Shown here one piece after another: positions 1 to 3,879 of a stretch of DNA of 5,969 nucleotides. The DNA is from Halobacteriales archaeon (GTDB lineage: Archaea; Halobacteriota; Halobacteria; Halorutilales; JAHENH01): contig JAHENH010000081.1 of assembly GCA_018609935.1 (NCBI GenBank), forward strand, positions 1 to 5,969, written 5' to 3'. Each line of letters starts with the position of its first letter. Position 1 is the first letter of the stretch. A program made the translations under genes and the position numbers. The notes beneath the pieces were generated by a model that saw only the letters and a list, made by a program, of their open reading frames with translations, was not told the DNA's origin and did not search any database.

Positions 1-447
1 GGTGAAGTAGTCTTTTGGGTTGGAGGCTGATTGTGAACTTGAGAAGTTTAGTTCTGGTTCCCATTGTATATCTGCGTTGTGTTCGTGGTTTCTCCATTTG
101 AACAGCATCTTAATGGATTTCTGCATGCCTGCCTTGTATGTTGTGGATTCTTCATCGCTATACGCTAACTCCTTAATATAGTCATCAGCATGACGTATTT
201 GGATGTCTGTTGTGTATCTTCCTTCCTGTCTCCACACCCACCGGTAAAACTTATCTAATCTGTACCCTCTTTGTTTTACTGTTTCTTTGGCGTATCCTTC
301 TGCTTTTTTCGGGTTTTTCCCTATGTTTAACGCCCACTTTATCAGCTTTTTCCGGTGTTGTCTGTAGTCTGTACGTTGTTTTGGGTTTAGATATTCTTCC
401 GTTGGTTCGGGTATTACGGTTACGCCGTTTATTTTTTCTCTGCTCAA
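1..447 (-). CDS. Tyrosine recombinase (integrase), N-terminal part, cut by window edge
   Basis: A minus-strand frame opens at a TTG (447-445) and stays open for 149 codons to base 1, so only the N-terminal part is present. The start is chosen because an in-frame TGA lies just upstream (456-454) and a strong Shine-Dalgarno GAGGTGA (460-454) sits 6 bases before the TTG. The protein is basic and Trp/Tyr-rich: it begins LSREKINGVTVIPEP and later reads RLDKFYRWVWRQEGRYTTD, HADDYIKEL and KSIKMLFKWRNHE. From memory this matches the SAM-like core-binding domain of haloarchaeal XerC/D-type phage integrases; no search was run. The catalytic Arg-His-Arg-Tyr domain would lie left of the window, so activity cannot be judged. 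Codons look richer in G/C than in the chromosomal genes to the right, as expected for an acquired element. It would catalyse site-specific recombination between element and chromosome; the adjacent tRNA-Gln is the likely target. Family call fairly sure, exact start moderately sure. Confidence 0.82.
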   Translation of the reverse strand, partial: MSREKINGVTVIPEPTEEYLNPKQRTDYRQHRKKLIKWALNIGKNPKKAEGYAKETVKQRGYRLDKFYRWVWRQEGRYTTDIQIRHADDYIKELAYSDEESTTYKAGMQKSIKMLFKWRNHEHNADIQWEPELNFSSSQSASNPKDYFT

Positions 448-453
448 CCTACG

Positions 454-460
454 TCACCTC
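454..460 (-). promoter_or_regulatory. Shine-Dalgarno site of the integrase
   Basis: On the minus strand the sequence is GAGGTGA, complementary to the archaeal 16S rRNA 3' end, 6 bases before the TTG start. It decides the start codon. It stands out because the argH, sulfurtransferase, gatD and GNAT-like genes show no comparable site. Confidence 0.7.
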
Positions 461-463
461 TAC

Positions 464-480
464 CTAGAATTCTAGCTAGA
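464..480. promoter_or_regulatory. Overlapping palindromes, candidate operator of the integrase
   Basis: CTAGAATTCTAG (464-475) is a perfect 12-bp palindrome and overlaps TCTAGCTAGA (471-480), a perfect 10-bp palindrome. Both lie between the integrase TATA box and its ribosome binding site, covering the expected transcription start near 471. This is where a repressor would block initiation. The operator role is inferred from position and symmetry only. Confidence 0.4.
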
Positions 481-492
481 TATAGACAAAAC

Positions 493-501
493 TTTAAATA
501 A
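493..501 (-). promoter_or_regulatory. TATA box of the integrase
   Basis: On the minus strand the sequence reads TTATTTAAA. An archaeal start about 26 bases downstream would fall near 471, leaving a leader of roughly 24 bases that contains the Shine-Dalgarno site. Confidence 0.5.
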
Positions 502-508
502 CCAAGTG

Positions 509-530
509 TTTCTGGACATTTCTCCAGAAA
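509..530. repeat. Inverted repeat upstream of the integrase promoter
   Basis: TTTCTGGA (509-516) and TCCAGAAA (523-530) are perfect inverted copies around a 6-base spacer. They lie just upstream of the integrase TATA box, between the integrase and the tRNA. An integrase arm-binding site, a regulator site or a small hairpin are all possible; the sequence does not decide. Confidence 0.45.
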
Positions 531-605
531 TAAACCTGTTTTTTGGATGGGCTCAACGTAAATTAAGATGGTGGTACGGCGTAGACCTACACCAATAACA
601 CCTGC

Positions 606-645
606 TTCACGGGCTGTAACAAACATCTTTTTTTCATTCCGTGAA
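606..645. repeat. Spaced inverted repeat TTCACGG/CCGTGAA near tRNA-Gln
   Basis: TTCACGG (606-612) and CCGTGAA (639-645) face each other across 26 bases that include a T7 run. The left arm lies in TCACGGGCT (607-615), which is identical to 707-715 in the tRNA-Gln anticodon/variable region exactly 100 bases away. This could be part of the attachment region, such as integrase arm sites, or chance. Confidence 0.3.
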
Positions 646-655
646 ACACCTGAAA

Positions 656-676
656 ACACAAGAAAGAAAGCCTATA
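656..676 (-). terminator. Pyrimidine-rich tract behind tRNA-Gln
   Basis: On the minus strand, bases shortly after the tRNA 3' end read as runs of T (CTTTCTTTCTTGTGTTTT). T-rich tracts are the usual archaeal termination signal, so this probably ends the tRNA transcript before the integrase. Confidence 0.4.
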
Positions 677-681
677 CGTTT

Positions 682-753
682 AGTCCCGCCTGGATTCGAA
701 CCAGGGTCACGGGCTCCAAAGGCCCGTGTGATTGGCCACTACACTACGGGACT
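682..753 (-). tRNA. tRNA-Gln (anticodon UUG)
   Basis: The minus-strand sequence folds as a complete 72-base cloverleaf without an intron. The acceptor stem is AGTCCCG/CGGGACT. The D-arm runs from GTGT to TCAC (13-22 unpaired). The anticodon stem is CGGGC/GCCCG around loop CTTTGGA, giving anticodon TTG. The variable loop is TGAC, and the T-arm is CCTGG-TTCGAAT-CCAGG. No CCA is encoded, as is common in archaea. In archaea this tRNA is normally first charged with glutamate and then amidated by GatDE, and gatD lies in the same window. The 3' end points at the integrase gene, making the 3' half the likely attachment site of an integrated element; it is intact, so the tRNA should remain functional. 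Confidence 0.96.
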
Positions 754-790
754 TCCATCTGTATTTGTTTTGTTTTGTTCTTATTAGGAT

Positions 791-799
791 TTTATTATA
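791..799 (-). promoter_or_regulatory. Candidate TATA box of tRNA-Gln
   Basis: On the minus strand this reads TATAATAAA about 40 bases before the tRNA 5' end, which allows transcription start some 15 bases ahead of the mature tRNA. The gap 754-894 is a divergent promoter region shared with argH and holds no gene that I can see. Confidence 0.35.
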
Positions 800-863
800 T
801 TAGATATACTTGCTAATTGGTTTATAGGTTGTTACTTTATAGTCCTAATTATTTTCCCTTACC

Positions 864-870
864 TTATAAT
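864..870 (+). promoter_or_regulatory. TATA box of argH (leaderless)
   Basis: TTATAAT is centred 28 bases before the argH ATG, the standard TATA-to-start spacing in archaea. Transcription would therefore begin at or next to the A of the ATG. No Shine-Dalgarno precedes the gene, consistent with a leaderless mRNA. Confidence 0.6.
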
Positions 871-894
871 TCTTGTATTCCTTTATAGTAGTTA

Positions 895-2295
895 ATGTCT
901 ATTGATGAATTTCTTTCTTCGTTTGGATCCGATAATAGAATCTTTGAAGCTGATATAAAGGTGGGAAAAGCACATGTAATAATGCTTGCTGAACAGGACA
1001 TCATAGAAAATAGTGAGGCAAGAGAAATAATTAATGCTTTAAATGAAATAAAAGAAGAGGGTTTTAAGTCATTAAATAAAAACCATGAGGATATACATCC
1101 TTCTATAGAAGAAAAAGTAATTGAAAAAACTGGAGAGAATATAGGGGGAAAACTGCATACAGCTAGGTCTAGAAATGATGAAGTTGCCACATGTATTAGG
1201 ATGCGTCTACGAGAAGATGTTATAGATCTTTTATCTAATTTATTAAAGCTTAGAAAATCGCTTTTAACGAAAGCTGAAAAGACTGGTGACTGGGTTGTTC
1301 CAGGATATACTCACTTACAAAGAGCTCAACCTACTACAATGGGTCATTGGATTTTAAGTTATGAACGAGCTTTTAAACGTGATACAGAAAGAGTCTTAGA
1401 CTGTTTTAGTAGACTGAATATTTCACCTCTTGGAAGTGCAGCTTTTGCTGGTACTGGGTTCCCAATCGATAGAGAACTTACATCAGAGCTTTTGGGGTTC
1501 GATCGTCCGATGAGAAATAGTATGGATGGAGTTGCAGCTAGGGATTTTGCAGTAGAAATCATGGGATGTACATCAAATATAGCTACAAATATTTCTAGGT
1601 TGTCAGAAGACATAATTATATGGAACACACAAGAGTTCGGTTTTATAGAATTAAGTGGCCGATATGCAAGTTCCTCTAGTATTATGCCTCAAAAGAAAAA
1701 CCCTGATACTGCAGAGTTGTCAAGAGGTAAAGCTGGAAGTGTTCAGTCAAGTCTATTTGGAGTTTTAGCTCTTCTTAAGGGCCTTCCTATGTCTTATAAC
1801 AGAGATTTACAGGAGGCAACACAGCATATATGGAGAAGTCTTGATATTACTAATAGTTCGCTAATAAATATATCAGATGCTATTGAGACAGCTAGTTTTA
1901 ATGAAGATAGGATGAAAGAAAATGTTGATGAGGAAATTTGTGCTACCGAGATAGCGGATCTATTAGCTAGAAAAGGTGTGCCGTTTAGGACTGCTTATAA
2001 AATAGTTGGAGAAACAGTAAAAGAAGGGAAGTTAAATAAAGATAAAATTGAAGAAAAATTAGAAACAGAGAATTTAATGGTTAGTTTAGAAGAAAAAGAG
2101 TTTAATAATGTATTGGATCCAAGTTATTGTGTTGATATTAGTGATTCATTAGGTGGTCCAGGAGAAATAAAAAATGCTTTTAGAGACGTTAAAGAAGATA
2201 TTGGGATACATATAGAAAAGATAGAATCTTTGAAGGAAAAATTGAATGAAAGAAATAAAAAACTAAGTAAGCTTGAAGAAAAATTAAATAGTTAA
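895..2295 (+). CDS. argH: Argininosuccinate lyase
   Basis: Catalyses the last step of arginine synthesis in the cytoplasm, argininosuccinate to arginine plus fumarate; a member of the fumarase/aspartase superfamily. Of 466 residues, HTARSRND at 88-95, GYTHLQRAQP at 137-146 (catalytic-base His140), the signature loop SSSIMPQKKNP at 260-270 (flexible catalytic Ser loop) and KGLPMSYNRDLQE at 295-307 are intact. A Lys/Glu-rich tail follows at about 436-466. The start is firm: an in-frame TAG lies two codons upstream and a TATA box sits at the leaderless spacing. With this start the protein begins directly at DEFLSSFGSDNRIFEADI and lacks the short LWxGRF-type segment seen at the N-terminus of most family members. 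It stands alone here: the tRNA-Gln is divergent on the left, the sulfurtransferase has its own promoter, and argG is not adjacent. Family identity very sure. Confidence 0.96.
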   Translation: MSIDEFLSSFGSDNRIFEADIKVGKAHVIMLAEQDIIENSEAREIINALNEIKEEGFKSLNKNHEDIHPSIEEKVIEKTGENIGGKLHTARSRNDEVATCIRMRLREDVIDLLSNLLKLRKSLLTKAEKTGDWVVPGYTHLQRAQPTTMGHWILSYERAFKRDTERVLDCFSRLNISPLGSAAFAGTGFPIDRELTSELLGFDRPMRNSMDGVAARDFAVEIMGCTSNIATNISRLSEDIIIWNTQEFGFIELSGRYASSSSIMPQKKNPDTAELSRGKAGSVQSSLFGVLALLKGLPMSYNRDLQEATQHIWRSLDITNSSLINISDAIETASFNEDRMKENVDEEICATEIADLLARKGVPFRTAYKIVGETVKEGKLNKDKIEEKLETENLMVSLEEKEFNNVLDPSYCVDISDSLGGPGEIKNAFRDVKEDIGIHIEKIESLKEKLNERNKKLSKLEEKLNS

Positions 2296-2300
2296 ACAGA

Positions 2301-2325
2301 CCTTATATTTTTAATATCTATATTT
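2301..2325 (+). terminator. T-rich terminator candidate behind argH
   Basis: Just after the argH stop lies CCTTATATTTTTAATATC, with a run of five T. A small hairpin GGCA-AGTTC-TGCC follows at 2326-2338. A T-rich archaeal terminator is plausible, and the next gene has its own promoter. Confidence 0.35.
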
Positions 2326-2348
2326 GGCAAGTTCTGCCGGTATCGAGG

Positions 2349-2364
2349 GGGTTTTTAAAAACCC
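2349..2364 (+). promoter_or_regulatory. Palindromic TATA element of the sulfurtransferase gene
   Basis: GGGTTTTTAAAAACCC is a perfect 16-bp palindrome whose A/T core would serve as TATA box, centred about 24 bases before the ATG at 2380. The mRNA would thus be leaderless. The symmetric G/C flanks could mark an operator overlapping the TATA box, where a repressor would compete with TBP/TFB; this is inference. Confidence 0.5.
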
Positions 2365-2379
2365 TAAAATACAAGTTAT

Positions 2380-3258
2380 ATGTCATATGCAAAAGACGTA
2401 CTAGTCGATGCAGACTGGGTAGAAGAACGCCTAGACCAATTCCAAAACGATAACCCAGACCTAAGACTCATAGAGGTTAATAGTCCTGAATCCCCAGATA
2501 AAGACTTTCCATCTAGATATAATGAAGGACATATACCGGGCGCTATAGGGCTTCAATGGGATGAAGATCTTTCAGATAAAAACGAAAGAGACATACTAAA
2601 AAAAGATGATTTTGAAGAGCTTCTTGGATCAAATGGAATTACTGAAGATTCAACAGTTGTATTCTATGGAGACGGATGGATTGCTAATTGGTTCGCATTA
2701 TTTGCCTACTGGGAGTTTAAATATTATGGACATAAGGATGTCAAGGTTTTAGATGGTGGTAAAGTCTATTGGGTAGAAAACGATTATCCTCTAACACAGG
2801 AAGAACACGAATTTTCACCTAGAGAATATGATGCTAGAGGACCTTTTGAAGGTATTAGAGCATATAAGGAAGATGTAGAACAAGCCATAGAGAGTGGCAT
2901 ACCTCTAGTTGATGTACGTTCCCCTGAAGAGTTCAAAGGAGAAGTAATTGCTCCTGAGGGACTTCAAGAGACAGCTCAACGTGGAGGTCATATACCTGGA
3001 GCAGAAAACGTTCCAACTGCATCAGTATTAAATGATGATGGTACATTCAAATCTGCTGATGAACTAAGAGAACTTTATAGAGATAAAAGTATTACAAACG
3101 ATGAAGCAGTCATTACTTATTGTAGGGTAGGTGAAAGATCCTCTATTGCGTGGTTTGTACTTAGAGAACTTCTTGGTTTTGAAGATGTTGAAAACTATGA
3201 TGGTTCATGGACAGAATGGGGAAATATAGTAAGATCTCCAATAGAAAAAGGAGAATAA
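2380..3258 (+). CDS. Thiosulfate/3-mercaptopyruvate sulfurtransferase (tandem rhodanese)
   Basis: A 292-residue cytoplasmic enzyme that moves sulfane sulfur from a donor such as thiosulfate or mercaptopyruvate to an acceptor via a cysteine persulfide. There are two rhodanese domains. The N-terminal one (about 5-140) has HIPGAIGLQWD at 51-61, but where the active-site Cys would be it reads YGDGW (96-100), so it is non-catalytic. The C-terminal one (about 160-285) has LVDVRSPEEF (176-185), GGHIPGA (202-208) and active-site loop CRVGERS with Cys248, ending in YDGSWTEWGN. Length and architecture fit the family. I recall very similar haloarchaeal proteins sharing segments such as AYCRxGERSSIAWF and YDGSWTEWGN, which supports a haloarchaeal affinity. 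Thiosulfate and mercaptopyruvate activities cannot be separated from sequence alone. The first 30 or so codons use noticeably more C-ending codons than the rest. Start supported by the leaderless TATA spacing. Confidence 0.93.
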   Translation: MSYAKDVLVDADWVEERLDQFQNDNPDLRLIEVNSPESPDKDFPSRYNEGHIPGAIGLQWDEDLSDKNERDILKKDDFEELLGSNGITEDSTVVFYGDGWIANWFALFAYWEFKYYGHKDVKVLDGGKVYWVENDYPLTQEEHEFSPREYDARGPFEGIRAYKEDVEQAIESGIPLVDVRSPEEFKGEVIAPEGLQETAQRGGHIPGAENVPTASVLNDDGTFKSADELRELYRDKSITNDEAVITYCRVGERSSIAWFVLRELLGFEDVENYDGSWTEWGNIVRSPIEKGE

Positions 3259-3428
3259 AAAATCTTGTATATACATGATAAAAAAGAGATTAGAAAATCA
3301 AAAACCTAAAAAGAAAAATAAATAAAATAATCAACATTATACAAATTAATTTCCTAAGAATATAGAATTAGGTTCTTTAAAGTATACGATCAATAAATAC
3401 TCCTGTGAGACGGTTAGTCTACTGTATA
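3259..3428. other. A-rich intergenic stretch with small inverted repeats
   Basis: No coding frame or known RNA is visible. The part up to about 3350 is strongly A-rich on the plus strand. It holds a 10-bp palindrome TGTATATACA (3266-3275), a small hairpin CCTAA/TTAGG (3353-3357/3368-3372) that competes with AAGAA/TTCTT (3356-3360/3373-3377), and a hairpin GT-AGAC/GTCT-AC around GGTTA (3405-3422). TTTAAAG at 3376-3382 could be a weak TATA box. Confidence 0.4.
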
Positions 3429-3443
3429 GGAAAGTTTATAAAT
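3429..3443 (+). promoter_or_regulatory. BRE and TATA box of the orphan structured RNA
   Basis: A purine block GGAAAG (3429-3434) directly precedes TTTATAAAT (3435-3443), a textbook archaeal BRE plus TATA box and the best promoter in the window. Start about 26 bases downstream falls near 3465, immediately ahead of the first hairpin of the structured block, so it should drive that RNA in the plus direction. Confidence 0.65.
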
Positions 3444-3473
3444 TATTCATCTACAAATAAGATAGTGTGAGTG

Positions 3474-3494
3474 CTTCGGGGCTTGACCCTGAAG
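3474..3494 (+). repeat. Left-end hairpin of the IS605-like element
   Basis: Eight base pairs (3474-3481 with 3487-3494, one G-T pair) close the loop CTTGA. Stem and loop resemble the right-end hairpin in the same orientation, as expected for a TnpA-recognised subterminal hairpin. Confidence 0.65.
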
Positions 3495-3498
3495 GTGA

Positions 3499-3709
3499 AT
3501 CGCGTTGAAATATTTAACAAATCACGTTTTATATTATGGTATAACGACTGTGGAGGATATTGAAGACCTCAATATGAAGCGGTCGTTCGACGGTTTGGAA
3601 ATGTGCCTTCTCTCGAAACGCTTCCATATGTTAGGAAGGTGAGACGGAAGGCATCGGGGCTTGTGGACAGCCTGACCCTAGCCTTTGGGGGAGGCGACTT
3701 ATCCGATGA
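3499..3709 (+). pseudogene. Scraps of a TnpB-like reading frame, frameshifted
   Basis: One frame, open from 3499 to a TGA at 3640-3642, reads 47 residues including ALKYLTNHVLYYG and TTVEDIEDLNMKRSF. The latter resembles the RuvC-II segment of TnpB (typically VxxEDLNxK, with the catalytic Glu). The +1 frame from 3641 to a TGA at 3707-3709 reads ETEGIGACGQPDPSLWGRRLIR in two halves, similar in flavour to variable C-terminal tails of archaeal TnpB proteins (GxxACGx). The two join through one frameshift near 3640. RuvC-I, the zinc ribbon and RuvC-III are absent, so no nuclease can be made. The same bases form the helices of the structured RNA, as happens at tnpB 3' ends. The coding reading rests on short motif similarity and is tentative. 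Confidence 0.4.
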
Positions 3710-3745
3710 AGTCAAAGGTGTGTTAAACTAATCTAGGGGGAGAAG

Positions 3746-3774
3746 CCTCGGAGCTTGACTCCGAGGTAGTTCAC
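3746..3774 (+). repeat. Right-end hairpin and terminus of the IS605-like element
   Basis: A perfect 8-bp stem (3746-3753 with 3759-3766) closes the loop CTTGA and is followed by GTAGTTCAC minus its first G, ending at 3774. It would be the 3'-terminal hairpin of the omegaRNA scaffold; the bases just beyond, TAGGTTATACGTACAG, would form the guide. Confidence 0.7.
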
Positions 3775-3786
3775 TAGGTTATACGT

Positions 3787-3805
3787 ACAGTTTTTCTAAA
3801 GCTGT
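3787..3805 (+). terminator. T-run that could end the structured RNA
   Basis: TTTTTCT (3791-3797) lies inside a weak ACAG/CTGT stem (3787-3790/3802-3805), some 17 bases beyond the element's right end. It could stop the RNA with about 16-20 bases of flank attached, the usual guide length. Confidence 0.35.
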
Positions 3806-3823
3806 GTAGTGATATGTCTTTAG

Positions 3824-3831
3824 ATTTATAG
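3824..3831 (+). promoter_or_regulatory. Candidate TATA box of gatD
   Basis: ATTTATAG lies about 52 bases before the ATG at 3880, predicting a start near 3853 and a leader of some 25 bases without an obvious Shine-Dalgarno. It sits 50 bases beyond the element's right end, so the insertion has not removed it. Confidence 0.4.
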
Positions 3832-3879
3832 GGGTCTAGTTTGCGTAATGTTTGTAGTATTTCATCACTATTTTTAGAT

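Larger units (their letters stand above)
3464..3774 (+). mobile_element. Internally deleted IS200/IS605 (IS1341-type) element, MITE-like
   Basis: Two subterminal hairpins of the same sense mark the ends: CTTCGGGG-CTTGA-CCCTGAAG on the left and CCTCGGAG-CTTGA-CTCCGAGG on the right, with identical loops. IS200/IS605 elements have same-strand hairpins rather than terminal inverted repeats, and their 5' hairpin feet carry guide bases; GAGAAG precedes the right one. The right end GAAGCC...GTAGTTCAC matches, from memory, the right ends of many archaeal and cyanobacterial IS1341-type insertions. There is no room for tnpA or a full tnpB in about 310 bases; only scraps of a TnpB-like frame remain. The right boundary after TTCAC (3774) is well placed. 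The left boundary is uncertain between about 3440 and 3470; TTCAT at 3446-3450 is one possible target/TAM sequence. The block is clearly richer in G/C than its surroundings. No target duplication is expected for this family. Confidence 0.6.
3465..3774 (+). ncRNA. Orphan structured RNA, omegaRNA/reRNA-like scaffold
   Basis: Nearly the whole block can be folded by eye. Helices include 3543-3548/3582-3587 (AACGAC/GTCGTT) enclosing 3557-3563/3569-3575 (ATATTGA/TCAATAT). A second domain stacks 3605-3610/3647-3652 (GCCTTC/GAAGGC), 3611-3614/3641-3644 and 3621-3625/3634-3638 (CTTCC/GGAAG). The 3' domain stacks 3676-3681/3733-3738 (CCCTAG/CTAGGG) on 3682-3687/3713-3718 (CCTTTG/CAAAGG), with hairpin GACTT/AAGTC (3696-3700/3709-3713; base 3713 shared) whose loop CCGAT (3703-3707) can pair with ATCGG (3653-3657), forming a pseudoknot. 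A final hairpin and GTAGTTCAC close it. A pseudoknotted scaffold ending at the element's right end, with the guide reading into the flank, is the known arrangement of TnpB omegaRNA. The guide would be bases from 3775 onward. I see no RNase P or SRP RNA signatures. Fold by inspection, not computed. Confidence 0.5.

Noticed and set aside
210..467. Plus-strand frame of 85 codons, hydrophobic
   Set aside because: It lies antisense to the integrase coding region and runs across its Shine-Dalgarno; a shadow of a better-supported gene.
568..816. Plus-strand frame of 82 codons
   Set aside because: It runs antisense through the complete tRNA-Gln gene and has no start signal or recognisable domain.
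864..1190. Minus-strand frame of 108 codons overlapping argH
   Set aside because: Fully antisense to the well-supported argH start region; Ser/Ile/Phe-rich composition is typical of shadow frames in A+T-rich DNA.
3259..3428. Possible CRISPR or tandem repeat array in the A-rich intergenic stretch
   Set aside because: No repeat unit recurs at regular spacing; the similarity is only low-complexity A-richness.
3465..3774. RNase P RNA or SRP 7S RNA as identity of the structured block
   Set aside because: The size fits, but I find neither the GAGGAAAGUCC/ACAGAA cores of RNase P RNA nor the GGAAGG/AGCA helix-8 pattern of SRP RNA in the right context, whereas the matched end hairpins and GTAGTTCAC fit an IS605-type element.
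3841..3879. TTG at 3841 as the gatD start, adding 13 residues
   Set aside because: It would begin upstream of the predicted transcription start near 3853, and family proteins start near MKEGDRVRV, which matches the ATG at 3880.
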